Part shown: positions 8,154 through 17,004 of the stretch, piece by piece
How the letters are laid out: the number at the start of each line of letters is the position of its first letter
Position numbering within the stretch: the first letter of the stretch is position 1
Assembly (NCBI GenBank): GCA_028288085.1
Contig: JAQBOK010000124.1
Location: forward strand, 1-39,914
Reading direction: 5' to 3'
Length of the DNA: 39,914 nt
Source of the DNA: Mucilaginibacter sp.
Lineage (GTDB): Bacteria; Bacteroidota; Bacteroidia; Sphingobacteriales; Sphingobacteriaceae
Made by a program: the position numbers and the translations under genes
The notes under the pieces: model-generated
Seen by the model: the letters and a program-made list of their open reading frames with translations, nothing else
What the model was told of the DNA's origin: nothing
The model's database searches: none

Positions 8154-8314
8154 TTAAAACTTAATTCCTCTTCGTTTCATTTCCTCTGCCAGCTTTCCTT
8201 CAATTGGCCTGCAGGCACAGTTTTTTTGATGTTCGAGGTACCATCCGCTCTTTGTTCAAATGTCGGGTTCTTTGGCATCGGATGTGCCAGGTGCCATTCC
8301 TTATTTATTTTCAT
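8154..8314 (-). pseudogene. Frameshifted small conserved gene
   Basis: Starting at ATG 8314-8312, the frame reads MKINKEWHLAHPMPKNPTF and then drifts; a second frame continues as YLEHQKNCACRPIEGKLA and EEMKRRGIKF to a stop at 8154-8156. Joined, these give one compact protein of about 53 residues with a CxC motif, so a one-base frameshift near 8240-8250 has split the gene. As sequenced, the first frame gives only about 45 residues with an unrelated tail. The ATG overlaps the stop of the upstream membrane-protein gene in an ATGA arrangement, so the intact gene was translationally coupled to it. The function is unknown to me. Confidence 0.65.
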
Positions 8315-8661
8315 ATGATTCTATTTTTATTAAGAAGCCACGCAACAAATCCAATAGCGGTTATTATCAAAACGACTATATTAGCTGCCGTACCGTACTT
8401 CGCATCCTGCCAGGCGTTAATAATCAGATACTGTGAGATCATTATCCCGGCTACGGATAAAATCCACCACCAGTCTTTTTCCATAGAAAGCATTGCCGCA
8501 GCTAAGACAAACATAATAGCCGAGAGCAACCAAAGACTACCATTTAATTTTGAAATGGGCTGACTTAATTGAGATACCGGCGCAAGCCTAAATGCCTTGA
8601 CAAAACCCAGCACATGGATCAGTCCGTGAATAGCTATCAGTGTTATTAATAAAGCTTTCAT
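8311..8661 (-). CDS. Small four-helix membrane protein
   Basis: This 116-residue protein has four hydrophobic segments at roughly residues 2-20, 41-60, 65-83 and 91-110, separated by short charged loops. The first helix is in the segment ALLITLIAIHGLIHVLGFVK. The layout resembles small DoxX-like or related inner-membrane proteins, but I see no diagnostic motif and assign no function. It lies 38 bp downstream of a universal stress protein gene and overlaps the following small gene by 4 bp, so it is an internal operon member. Confidence 0.8.
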   Translation of the reverse strand: MKALLITLIAIHGLIHVLGFVKAFRLAPVSQLSQPISKLNGSLWLLSAIMFVLAAAMLSMEKDWWWILSVAGIMISQYLIINAWQDAKYGTAANIVVLIITAIGFVAWLLNKNRII

Positions 8662-8698
8662 AATACAATTAATAAGTATTGAAACCGAATATATTCTT

Positions 8699-9583
8699 TT
8701 AAAATAAAGGAATGTTCGCCATTGGATAAGGGTAAATTAATAAAGGAATAGTGCTGCAAGCAGCCATTTTTTTAGAAATACTTGATTTATAAAAGAATTC
8801 AAAAAAACTACTTTTACGATGCACCATTACCAGCATTTCAAAACTGCCGTTTGTGGTCAGCCACTCGAGTCCCTTCTTTACATTAGTATTAGGAATAGTG
8901 CGGTAACTGATTTTGGCATAATTAACTTCGTTGGCAACATCGTTCATGAATAAATGTACTGCAGCATCATGTTCGCTGTCAAGCGGAGAATCCGGATTGA
9001 CGTTAGTGATAATAATTTCCCCTGTAAACTGTGCGGCCAGGCTGGTCAGTGCATTAATATAGGCCACATCGCTGTAGGTAATATCCGTAGCAAAAGCAAA
9101 TTGCTCAATATCTTTTATCGGAGCATTCCCCGGAATGACCAGCAATGGAAGGTTTGCAGCATCGATAACCTGCCGGCAGTTGTTACCCATCAGGAAGGTT
9201 GAGAGATCGTCCGTACTATGGGTTCCCATTACCAAAAGTATAATTTCTTTATTCTCCTCCAATTTAGTTAGGGCATTGGCTATAGTGCCTTCTTGGCCTA
9301 GCTGTTTTATTTTCGGTTGAAAGATAAGAACGGAGTATTTGGTCTTTACTTCGTCTTCCAGCTTCTTGCAAAGCTCCTTTAGCTTCATTTCGCTGTAGCT
9401 TTGCATTTCCTCATATTCTCCGGCGGGCCATGCCACCTGCGCGTCAATGGCGATGTTGGACGGCACAAGGAAAGAGTTAAATAACAAAATATTTGCTTTG
9501 ATCTTTTGTGCCAGATGCAGGGCATAACTGGCGGCATGTTCTGAACGATCAGAAAAATTGGTCAATACAGCTATTGTTTTCAT
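8699..9583 (-). CDS. Tandem-domain universal stress protein
   Basis: This 294-residue protein is made of two UspA domains (about 1-150 and 151-285). The N-terminus TIAVLTNFSDRSEHAASYAL is typical, with alternating strands and helices. Domain 1 ends in VMGTHSTDDLSTFLMGNNCRQ, a variant of the ATP-binding G-2x-G-9x-G(S/T) loop that lacks the second glycine, so ATP binding there is uncertain. Domain 2 is more degenerate. Two-domain Usp proteins of this kind are common in Bacteroidota. It heads a probable operon that runs through the orphan kinase at 5616 and is preceded by the tandem-box promoter at 9609-9674. Confidence 0.93.
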   Translation of the reverse strand: MKTIAVLTNFSDRSEHAASYALHLAQKIKANILLFNSFLVPSNIAIDAQVAWPAGEYEEMQSYSEMKLKELCKKLEDEVKTKYSVLIFQPKIKQLGQEGTIANALTKLEENKEIILLVMGTHSTDDLSTFLMGNNCRQVIDAANLPLLVIPGNAPIKDIEQFAFATDITYSDVAYINALTSLAAQFTGEIIITNVNPDSPLDSEHDAAVHLFMNDVANEVNYAKISYRTIPNTNVKKGLEWLTTNGSFEMLVMVHRKSSFFEFFYKSSISKKMAACSTIPLLIYPYPMANIPLF

Positions 9584-9608
9584 TTCTATCCTGTTTATGA
9601 TTATAGAA

Positions 9609-9674
9609 TAAAATTGAGGAAATAAACAGACTCAAAAAATGAGCAGGGTCATATTGAAGAATGTTTTAAATCAA
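9609..9674 (-). promoter_or_regulatory. FNR-like tandem-box promoter of the usp operon
   Basis: The proximal box aTGAGcaggGTCAt (9639-9652, centre 9645.5) has one mismatch; the distal box aTGTTttaaATCAa (9661-9674, centre 9667.5) also has one and lies exactly 22 bp away. On the minus strand CAATTTTA (9609-9616) is centred 33 bp from the proximal box and keeps the A and TTT of the -7 consensus. Confidence 0.6.
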
Positions 9675-9727
9675 GACATTGATCTAAAAAAGTTTGATCT
9701 GCTTAACCCGGATGCTCCAGCGGATTA

Positions 9728-10185
9728 TTAATCCATTACCAATACTGCTGCTCCCCTTATTTTTCCTGATCTGAGCTGGTTTAGCACTTCATTGGCCTGC
9801 GATAATGCAAAGGGTTGCGTCTGCGTATGAACTCTAATTGATTTCAAAAGGTCAAAGAAATCAAGTTCCATCCTTTCGTGCTAAATTTGCAACTGACTTA
9901 ATGGCCCGTCCCCCCATAGCAGGTCATAAGAAAAAGCAGGTATCTGACCCATGTGAATACCTCCGCAAATCACGGCACTCCCCTTTTTCCACCTCCGGTA
10001 AGGCCTTTGGAATCAGTTCGCCTGCTGGAGCAAAAATTATAGCCACGTCCAATTTTTCAAAAGAGCTGTCATTGCTTCCCCCAACCAGTAAGCCCCAAGA
10101 TCTTTTGCAAAATGATTGGGGTGCAATATCGCCATCATGGGTAAACAATATTAATAAGTCCTCAACCAGGTAAATGTTTCAATAG
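9728..10185 (-). pseudogene. Alcohol dehydrogenase 3' remnant with frameshifts
   Basis: Three reading frames of the minus strand together give the C-terminal half of a zinc-dependent alcohol dehydrogenase. The first piece (about 10148-9985) includes FTHDGDIAPQSF, GGSNDSSFEKLDVAIIFAPA and GELIPKALPEVEKG. A frame change near 9985 leads to AVICGGIHMGQIPAFSYDLL, then WGDG and a stop near 9895. The last piece (about 9877-9728) reads LLKSIRVHTQTQPFALSQAN and ends GAAVLVMD. The catalytic zinc domain and first Rossmann strand are missing, and there is at least one internal deletion. It follows the universal stress gene at 10202 by a few bases, so it was probably the last gene of that operon. It is a different part of the gene from the remnant at 3370-3618, which holds only the N-terminus, so the two could be halves of one ancestral family but need not be the same gene. 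Confidence 0.75.
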
Positions 10186-10201
10186 CATTCTAAATACTGA
10201 A

Positions 10202-11080
10202 CTAAATGATGGAATGATAATCGTCAGGGAATACCAGTAAGGGAAGTTCAATTTGCCTGGCCATTTTTTGAGTATGGCTTTTCAAAAACATCCTCGAAAA
10301 TGCATTATTCTGGCGGTGTATCATAGCAAGCATATCCAGTTGCCCATGTTCAGTGAGCCATTCCAATCCTGAATCCACGCTCCTTTGCTTTATATGCTGG
10401 TAATAGATTTTGTGGTAATTGATCGTGCAGGTCACTTCATTTAAAAAGTTATCAATTTGATGCTGGTGTTTTTGGTCATCGAATTTTTCATCTGTGACAT
10501 GAGAAATCAATATTTCAGCATTAAACATCCGCGCCACTCCTGCCAGTGAATGGATTACATCCATATCCCGGCCACTCAGATCCGTGGCAAATCCAATTTT
10601 TGTGATATACTTAAAATTAATATTGGATGGAACCAGCAAAAGCGGGAAACAGGCCTTATCGATCATCTCCCTGCAATTACTCCCCATTATAAAATGGATT
10701 AAGCCTCCTGTACCGGATGTACCCATGACCACCAAAGACAGCTTTTGTTCGTTCACTAAATTTCTTGCAACTTCAGTTAAAGGCCCAACTTCACTGGTAT
10801 AGGTAATTAACGGTTTAAAAGCTAAACTTTCTTTTCCGGAGACAAGTTCTTTTGATAAGGTTTCCGCCAAAAAATGCAGCTTTTCATCCGCTTCCGGCTT
10901 AAGCGAGCTATAATTTTCCAAAGGCCAGGCAACCTGAGCCGCCACGGGAGCTTCAGCCGGTACCTTAAAAGCATGGCACAATTTAATTTCAGCCTTCAGC
11001 TGTTTAGCCAGTTGCAAGGCATAAATAGCCGCGTTATAAGCAGGTTGGGAAAAGTCAGTAAGCACTAAAATGGTTTTCAT
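10202..11080 (-). CDS. Tandem-domain universal stress protein
   Basis: This 292-residue protein has two UspA domains and is a clear paralogue of the protein at 8699-9583. The start TILVLTDFSQPAYNAAIYAL is typical. Domain 1 carries VMGTSGTGGLIHFIMGSNCRE, close to the ATP-binding loop consensus, so this copy looks better preserved for nucleotide binding than its neighbour. It lies 41 bp downstream of the L,D-transpeptidase gene and is probably cotranscribed with it from the tandem-box promoter at 12626-12691; no separate promoter is visible in 11081-11120. Confidence 0.93.
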   Translation of the reverse strand: MKTILVLTDFSQPAYNAAIYALQLAKQLKAEIKLCHAFKVPAEAPVAAQVAWPLENYSSLKPEADEKLHFLAETLSKELVSGKESLAFKPLITYTSEVGPLTEVARNLVNEQKLSLVVMGTSGTGGLIHFIMGSNCREMIDKACFPLLLVPSNINFKYITKIGFATDLSGRDMDVIHSLAGVARMFNAEILISHVTDEKFDDQKHQHQIDNFLNEVTCTINYHKIYYQHIKQRSVDSGLEWLTEHGQLDMLAMIHRQNNAFSRMFLKSHTQKMARQIELPLLVFPDDYHSII

Positions 11081-11120
11081 GATCTGCTTTTTAAAAGTGT
11101 ACAGCTATTTATTCAGTTAA

Positions 11121-12608
11121 TTATCTCATGGTTAGCGGCATTTCAGTATTATACAGAGCCATTTCTAATGATCCGTCAAGGTTATACGGGTCCCTGTATT
11201 TGATCAGTAACCCTTCCTTTACTTCGCAAGTGAGATAAGTAGTTTTAATTGGAACGGGCTTTTTTAACAGGAAGTTCTTCGTTTGATAGATTTTAAGTGC
11301 TTGCCTCAAAGCCGGCAGTTTGTTTGCAGCACCATCGTTTTTCAGCAGCAAGCCGGCAAGTTTTTCGGCGTGCTCAACCCGGATACAACTGTGGCTAAAT
11401 GCCCGTTCCTGTTTGGCAAATAATAGTTGTTCAGGTGTATCATGCAAATAGATGTCATAAATATTTTGAAACCGGAATATGATCAAGCCCAGGGAATTGT
11501 CACAACCCGAAGATTGCCTGGCATAAAAATTTCCCGGATGCGACTTGATTTTTCTTAGTTCAGCGATTTCGGATCCTATATATTTCCCTTTATTGTCATA
11601 AATTGTGAAATGATTGTTTTCCAGGTAGCTGGTATCCTTTAGCGCTTTTGGCAATATTTCTTTAACAAAAATGCTTTTGGGCACTTTCCATTCCGGCGCC
11701 GTGGTAAAATAACTGATCTGACTTTGTAATGTGGGTGTCGGTGAAGAAGGTTTACCAACGATAACCTTAAATTGATAAGCGGTGTCAGGCAATTGCAGCC
11801 AAAGAGAGTAAGAAGGTATGTTAATTTTAATATAAGTTTTGTCATCTGTGGCAAACCAGCGCATACGTTCCATGTTGATCGCCATAATACGGATATCTTC
11901 CTGCGGTATCTCATAACAGTCTGCCTGATATTGGCCAACAAGGAGGCGTGTATGATCCTGCATATCTAGGTATTCCTTTGACTGAGGCTGAATTTTCACG
12001 AGGGCACTCATAAAATCATTTTGCCTGGTAGCCTCCAGCAAAGTTGCTTCTGCATGGAAAGCTGTATTTCCAATATCGATCTTGTTTGAAGGAAAATCCG
12101 GATTAAGTTTTCCAAAATGTAGATGATTCATAAAAGTTATGAGCGCATCCGTCAATGTAATTTCGAAGCGGGCTTTTTCAGCGACATCATATTTCTCCGG
12201 CTTTTCCAGGATATTATGGAGCCTTTCATAAACCAGCTCTTTGGGATGGTAATCAGCATGAGCGAGACCGTATTGAAGAACGCAGTCAAGCATTAACATT
12301 GCTTGCCAGGTTTGTCCAAAACCAGATTGCGGCTTTATCCAGGCTGGCTGATAGCCATTCTGGTCGTAAAATCGCTTAACGGACTTCGGGTAATTCAATG
12401 ATGATTCAATTTGATTATCGCTTATTATCTGCTGAATTTTTAGGGCGCACGCGGTATCCTTTACAGGATTTATAACTGCTTTCCGCAAATATCCGGCTGC
12501 TGCACTATGAACTGATAAATGCACCAAAAGTATACTGAAGCAAAAAAACGCGTAAACTCCTTTGCCAGGTTTTAGGAAAGAAGTCGATTTTACCAATGAG
12601 CCCATCAC
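11121..12608 (-). CDS. L,D-transpeptidase (YcbB type)
   Basis: This 495-residue envelope protein would form 3-3 cross-links in peptidoglycan or remodel it. A hydrophobic segment at about 16-38 acts as a signal or membrane anchor. Residues 50-230 match the YcbB-like N-terminal scaffold (SVKRFYDQNGYQPAWI, HFGKLNP). The YkuD catalytic domain occupies about 255-430, with H389 in YLHDTP and the catalytic C408 in SHSCIRVEHAEKL. The usual motif is SHGCIR, so one glycine is replaced by serine here. It heads a minus-strand operon with a universal stress gene. Its promoter carries two FNR-like boxes, so cell-wall remodelling appears to be part of the low-oxygen response. Confidence 0.9.
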   Translation of the reverse strand: MMGSLVKSTSFLKPGKGVYAFFCFSILLVHLSVHSAAAGYLRKAVINPVKDTACALKIQQIISDNQIESSLNYPKSVKRFYDQNGYQPAWIKPQSGFGQTWQAMLMLDCVLQYGLAHADYHPKELVYERLHNILEKPEKYDVAEKARFEITLTDALITFMNHLHFGKLNPDFPSNKIDIGNTAFHAEATLLEATRQNDFMSALVKIQPQSKEYLDMQDHTRLLVGQYQADCYEIPQEDIRIMAINMERMRWFATDDKTYIKINIPSYSLWLQLPDTAYQFKVIVGKPSSPTPTLQSQISYFTTAPEWKVPKSIFVKEILPKALKDTSYLENNHFTIYDNKGKYIGSEIAELRKIKSHPGNFYARQSSGCDNSLGLIIFRFQNIYDIYLHDTPEQLLFAKQERAFSHSCIRVEHAEKLAGLLLKNDGAANKLPALRQALKIYQTKNFLLKKPVPIKTTYLTCEVKEGLLIKYRDPYNLDGSLEMALYNTEMPLTMR

Positions 12609-12625
12609 TTTTTAAATTTATGATG

Positions 12626-12691
12626 TAAATCTCCCGGTTATTAGCGTAATAAATAATGATGGGTATCACTTTAAAGTCTGACTGTGAGCAT
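12626..12691 (-). promoter_or_regulatory. FNR-like tandem-box promoter of the L,D-transpeptidase operon
   Basis: The proximal box aTGATgggtATCAc (12656-12669, centre 12662.5) is perfect. The distal box cTGACtgtgAGCAt (12678-12691, centre 12684.5) has one mismatch and lies exactly 22 bp upstream. On the minus strand GAGATTTA (12626-12633), a weak -7 element that keeps A and TTT, is centred 33 bp from the proximal box. Confidence 0.65.
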
Positions 12692-12779
12692 CGTTCCTGT
12701 AAAATTTAAAAAAAATCGCGCATGTAACTGGCACGCTCCGCTGGTATTAATAATATGCTGAATGACATTAAAACAAGTA

Positions 12780-13274
12780 TTATCCAGCTTTAATTTTCCT
12801 TATTTTTTCTACAAGCGTAAATAACTCATTTTTAACACACCGGTATTCATTCACCAAATCGGTAACCAGGTATTCTATTTGTATCTGTTTTTCCGACAAG
12901 GAATTGATATCTTCCTGTATAATATCTTCTGCCATTAATTCGAGATGTTTAATCTGTCCGGTAAGCAGGTTATCGGCACGCTTTCTATCCTCTTCCAGTT
13001 TCAGCAGAGCTTTACAGATCATTATAAAATTTTCAGTATGTCCCGGGCCGCCCAAGCGAATAAAGTACTCATCTATCAAATGACGAAAAAAAACTGTTTC
13101 TACCCTGAAAAATTCAAGGTAAGAAGCCCAGCGGGTGGCGATTACAAAATACTGAAGTGAACGCGCGGACATAGCGGTTGTTGTTCCCATAAATTGATAA
13201 TTATGAAATAAAAGTCTGTAATCCGGCAGAAAAGCCATATGACCGCTATCATCGAAATAAATGACGGATATCAT
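12780..13274 (-). CDS. Helical protein of unknown function
   Basis: I do not recognise this 164-residue protein. The region from about residue 40 to the end is predicted to be a bundle of long helices, with aromatic-rich SLQYFVIATRW and VETVFFRHLIDEYFIRL followed by charged amphipathic helices. There is no signal peptide. The start is uncertain: ATG codons at residues 1, 13 and 29 are all possible. The gene begins 38 bp after the MgtA-type ATPase gene and is probably the last member of the usp-mgtA operon. Confidence 0.72.
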   Translation of the reverse strand: MISVIYFDDSGHMAFLPDYRLLFHNYQFMGTTTAMSARSLQYFVIATRWASYLEFFRVETVFFRHLIDEYFIRLGGPGHTENFIMICKALLKLEEDRKRADNLLTGQIKHLELMAEDIIQEDINSLSEKQIQIEYLVTDLVNEYRCVKNELFTLVEKIRKIKAG

Positions 13275-13312
13275 TATTAAAGGTCCACAGAATCAGGAAA
13301 GCAAGGATTGAA

Positions 13313-15856
13313 TTATTTCTTTGCTGATTTCATCATTTTCCTGTAAAACAGTCGCTTTGCCAGTTCTGCAGATAGCATATAGCCAACAATGATCATAAGC
13401 ATCCAGCAATAATAGGTTAAAGGCAGGCGGGTAAAGCCAAACCATAAAATTATTGGTGTTAGAGGCAGTAACAATACGAAAAATAAAATAAGTAAGGTAG
13501 CTATCGATAGATATTTACCTGGCAAACTCTTGAAAAACGGCAGTCTTGTACGAACCACCAATACAATAAGGATAGCAGAAATAACTGATTCGACGAACCA
13601 TCCTGTTTGAAATTCTTTTTCCTTAGCATGCAGCATCAGTAATAGTACACCGAATGTGAGGTAATCAAATACTGAACTTAACAAGCCGAATAAGATCATG
13701 AAACGCCGTATAAAACCAAGGTCCCAGCGTTGTGGTGTGCTGATATTTATTTCATCTACACGGTCCGTAGATATCGTCATTTCCGGAAAGTCGGTCAACA
13801 GGTTGGTCAGCAATATTTGTTTTGGTAATAAAGGCAAAAAGGGAAGAAACAGCGAGGCCCCTGCCATACTGAACATATTACCAAAATTGGCGCTTGTAGC
13901 CATAAAAATATATTTCATGGTATTGGTAAATGTTTTACGGCCTTCTATAATACCTTCAATAAGCACATCCAGTCCCTGGCTTAATAAAACGATATCCGCA
14001 GCCTCCCTGGCTACATCCACTGCCGTATTTACAGAAATGCCCACATCGGCGCTGTGTAATGCCGGAGCGTCATTAATGCCGTCCCCCATAAAGCCTACCG
14101 AGTTGCCTGCTTTTTTCAGAATCTCAATGATACGCTCTTTTTGATTAGGCTCTACCTCTGCAAAGATGTCTGTGCGTGGCGCCTTGTGAAACAATGCCGA
14201 ATTACTCATTTTTTGTATTGCTGAACCGGTAAGCACCTGCGGGTCTTTAATGCCTATTTGCAGGGCCAGGCTTTTAGCGACAAGGGCATTATCACCGGTA
14301 ATGATCTTTAACTTTACGCCAAGGTTGTTGAGTTTTTCAATTGTCCCGGCCACATTTGCCCTGGGCGGATCGAACAGCGCAACAAAGCCAAGGAAAATCA
14401 ATTCCGTTTCATCATCGTGGGTGAAATTGCGTGTAGCGTCAGCTGACTTGTAGGCGACACCTAAAGTACGATAGCCTGCATTGCTGAGCTGCTGATATTG
14501 TTGAAGAATTGAGGATCTGCTATCTTCAATTTTTATTATCTTTCCTTCTGCGGTTTCAACACGGTCACAAATAGAAACAATGACATTTAACGCGCCTTTT
14601 GTAATTGCAAGGTACTCTGCTTTATTTTTAACAACTACGGTTAATCTTTTTCTAATAAAATCATAGGGAATCTCCGATTGAACAATGAAACTGTTTGAGG
14701 ATCCCTTATACCCGGCGCAGATGGCTTCATCAATGGGATTGTGAAATCCCTGCTGCATGGAAGCGTTAAGCCAGGCGTATTGACGTACCTTATCGCTATG
14801 TCTGCCTTCTATATTTAAAGTGTCCTTCAGCTTTACCTTGCCTTCGGTGATAGTTCCCGTCTTATCAGAACACAAAATGTTCATACTGCCAAAATTTTCT
14901 ATGGACGACAAACGTTTAACAATAACCTGATGTTTGGCCATACGCCTTGCACCTGTTGCAAGATTCACACTGATAATTGCCGGAAGTAGCTGCGGGGTAA
15001 GGCCTACGGCCAGGGCCAGGGAAAACAAAAAGGAATCAAGCACTGGTTTGTGCAGGTATACATTTACTGCAAAAATAATGATCACTAGAAGCAAAGTGAT
15101 TTCCATTAACATGTAGCCGAATTTGCGGACGCCTCTTTCAAAATCTGTATCGGGTGCTTTCAGCTGTAAGCCGGCGGATATCTTTCCAAATTCAGTCTCT
15201 TTACCGGTTCTGAAGACTAACGTGGTTGCCTTTCCGCTGATAACATGGGCGCCCATAAACAATGAATTCTTTCTTTTTGCCAGTGGCGTACCGGCAGGTA
15301 ATAGGCAGCTGTCTTTTTCTACGGGGTAGGTTTCACCGGTAAAGGCGGCTTCATCTACGAACAATTCCTGTGATTCTAAAATTAAACTATCCCCGGGAAT
15401 GATGTCCCCGGCTGACAAAATAATTACATCACCCGGTACCACTTCTTCCGCAGGGATTTCTTTGACACTGCCATTCCTTAAAGCCGTGCAATGCAGCTGC
15501 ACCATTTTTAACAACTCCCTGACGGCATTCGCTGCGCCTTTTTCCTGCCAGAAACCCAGTAAGCTGCTGATCAGAACAATAACCAGTATAATGATAGTAT
15601 CAGCAACATCCCCAAGCCCCGCCGATAATAATGCTGCTGTAATTAGCAACAGGGTAACCGGGCTTTTAAATTGCGATAAAAATAAAAGCAAAGTTGATGA
15701 ATTTCTGTTCACCTTTATCGTATTGGGGCCATACGCTTTCAATCTTTTGGCAGCTTCCGTTTCATCCAAACCCTTTTTATCACATGATAATATATCAAAT
15801 GCCTGGTCATGGCTTAATTGCCAGAAATACTGCAGTTGATCGGCTCTTGTTTCCAA
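13313..15856 (-). CDS. mgtA: MgtA-type P-type ATPase, probable magnesium importer
   Basis: This 847-residue P-type ATPase belongs to the type III B group that imports magnesium. It shows the actuator TGE (173-175, in AAFTGETYPV), a GLTPQLLP membrane motif (285-292) corresponding to the GLTPEMLP of MgtA, the phosphorylation site D331 in SDKTGTITEG, and the hinge GDGINDAPALHSADVGISV. About ten membrane segments are present, two clusters before the kinase domain and six at the C-terminus. It lies 9 bp downstream of a universal stress gene. Ion specificity is inferred from the family; the E-to-Q change in the GLTP motif is a small deviation from E. coli MgtA. Placement in the same operon as a stress protein suggests control by oxygen or energy status as well as, or instead of, magnesium. 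Confidence 0.88.
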   Translation of the reverse strand: METRADQLQYFWQLSHDQAFDILSCDKKGLDETEAAKRLKAYGPNTIKVNRNSSTLLLFLSQFKSPVTLLLITAALLSAGLGDVADTIIILVIVLISSLLGFWQEKGAANAVRELLKMVQLHCTALRNGSVKEIPAEEVVPGDVIILSAGDIIPGDSLILESQELFVDEAAFTGETYPVEKDSCLLPAGTPLAKRKNSLFMGAHVISGKATTLVFRTGKETEFGKISAGLQLKAPDTDFERGVRKFGYMLMEITLLLVIIIFAVNVYLHKPVLDSFLFSLALAVGLTPQLLPAIISVNLATGARRMAKHQVIVKRLSSIENFGSMNILCSDKTGTITEGKVKLKDTLNIEGRHSDKVRQYAWLNASMQQGFHNPIDEAICAGYKGSSNSFIVQSEIPYDFIRKRLTVVVKNKAEYLAITKGALNVIVSICDRVETAEGKIIKIEDSRSSILQQYQQLSNAGYRTLGVAYKSADATRNFTHDDETELIFLGFVALFDPPRANVAGTIEKLNNLGVKLKIITGDNALVAKSLALQIGIKDPQVLTGSAIQKMSNSALFHKAPRTDIFAEVEPNQKERIIEILKKAGNSVGFMGDGINDAPALHSADVGISVNTAVDVAREAADIVLLSQGLDVLIEGIIEGRKTFTNTMKYIFMATSANFGNMFSMAGASLFLPFLPLLPKQILLTNLLTDFPEMTISTDRVDEINISTPQRWDLGFIRRFMILFGLLSSVFDYLTFGVLLLMLHAKEKEFQTGWFVESVISAILIVLVVRTRLPFFKSLPGKYLSIATLLILFFVLLLPLTPIILWFGFTRLPLTYYCWMLMIIVGYMLSAELAKRLFYRKMMKSAKK

Positions 15857-15865
15857 TTGAATTAA

Positions 15866-16678
15866 TTAATAAGGAAAGATAACTAAAGGAACGGTTATCG
15901 AAGCAGGCAGTTTGTCTGTGAGGTACCTGCCCAAAATCTCCTCAAAATGAAAGCGGTGATTAACGATAGCCAGCAAATCACTATGGAGGCCATTTACTAT
16001 AATATCAATTGCTGATTCCAAATTTCTTTCTTTGATATTATTAAATAATAACTGATTGTAGGGTGCATTATACCCTACTTCATTGAATAGAGTTAATGCA
16101 TAATCATCCGCCATGTGAGGCAGGCCCTTTGCCGATAGGTTGGCAATAGAAACCTCTGCCTCAAAGGGTGCCGCAAGTTCTTCCAAAAATCGTACGATAT
16201 TAATCCGGCAGTATCGCAAATCGGCTAAATAAGTTATCCGTTCAATGCTTTTTAGTGTCCAGGTTTCAGGCACTAATATCAGCGGGCATTGCACTCGGTT
16301 TAAAATACTATTTAAATTTAAAGACAGCGCATCCTTTGGTGAATCATCAGACATTCCTTTAATGATCATCCAGATGCGGTCCTCGTTGATCAACCGGATC
16401 AACTGACCTTCATCACAGCCGGATACATCTATTTCGGTAAGTTCAGGCAGGAAGTCATTCTCATGATTCATATCTTTCAATATACAATTCAATTTATCCT
16501 TTTCCACCAGATTTTCAGATCGCCCATCCGCTAAAACCATTTCGTCCGCACTGCTTTTTGCTTTACAAATTACAGCTAGTAAAATGTTGGCCTTAATTCT
16601 TTGGGCAATTGCCAAGGCAAATCTTGCGGCATGTTTTGAAGCTTTACTATTATCAGTCAAAACAAGGATAGTATTCAT
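15866..16678 (-). CDS. Universal stress protein, divergent two-domain form
   Basis: This 270-residue protein has two UspA-like domains. The N-terminus TILVLTDNSKASKHAARFAL is typical, and domain 1 ends with a degenerate loop (IIKGMSDDSPKDALSLNLNS) that lacks the glycine pattern for ATP binding. Domain 2 is weakly conserved. It is the third complete copy in this window and the most divergent. It heads the operon with the MgtA-type ATPase, 9 bp downstream, and a tandem-box promoter lies about 57 bp upstream of its ATG. Confidence 0.9.
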   Translation of the reverse strand: MNTILVLTDNSKASKHAARFALAIAQRIKANILLAVICKAKSSADEMVLADGRSENLVEKDKLNCILKDMNHENDFLPELTEIDVSGCDEGQLIRLINEDRIWMIIKGMSDDSPKDALSLNLNSILNRVQCPLILVPETWTLKSIERITYLADLRYCRINIVRFLEELAAPFEAEVSIANLSAKGLPHMADDYALTLFNEVGYNAPYNQLLFNNIKERNLESAIDIIVNGLHSDLLAIVNHRFHFEEILGRYLTDKLPASITVPLVIFPY

Positions 16679-16734
16679 ATTGGACAGCTGTTATAAGTAA
16701 GAAATGTTTGGAAACCTCAACCTTAGATTTTAAG

Positions 16735-16800
16735 CTAAACTAGTCCGTACATGACTATGAAAAAATGATGGCAACATCAACAAAAAATGACGATCATCAT
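16735..16800 (-). promoter_or_regulatory. FNR-like tandem-box promoter of the usp-mgtA operon
   Basis: The distal box aTGACgatcATCAt (16787-16800, centre 16793.5) is perfect. The proximal box has only its left half intact (TGATggcaACAT, 16766-16777, centre 16771.5), exactly 22 bp away. On the minus strand TAGTTTAG (16735-16742), one base off TAnnTTTG, is centred 33 bp from the proximal box. The box set is separate from the plus-strand promoter of the kinase gene. Confidence 0.6.
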
Positions 16801-16907
16801 TATTTAGCTGATTCAACGCCTCAGCTATGGCCGGTGTCACAAACAGATCGTTATTTACCTTGATATAGCGTGATTTAGTTGTGACAGTATCAGCCAATAA
16901 TTAAAAA

Positions 16908-16973
16908 ATGATCACCGTCACTTTTTTAGATGAAAAGAATTACTTTTAATGTGGATGACATTAATGATATTTG
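16908..16973 (+). promoter_or_regulatory. FNR-like tandem-box promoter of the kinase-regulator operon
   Basis: The distal box aTGATcaccGTCAc (16908-16921, centre 16914.5) is perfect. The proximal box aTGAAaagaATTAc (16930-16943, centre 16936.5) has two mismatches and is exactly 22 bp downstream. GATATTTG (16966-16973), one base off the -7 consensus, is centred 33 bp further on. This puts transcription start near 16978 and the ATG at 17005. If the regulator acts here it controls its own synthesis. Confidence 0.65.
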
Positions 16974-17004
16974 CCATATTCATCCTCCGGCCCCAGGTAA
17001 ATTT

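Noticed and set aside
16930..17004. An in-frame upstream ATG that would extend the heme-PAS kinase by 25 residues
   Set aside because: It lies within an operator box and upstream of the probable -7 element, and the paralogous kinase aligns from the ATG at 17005.
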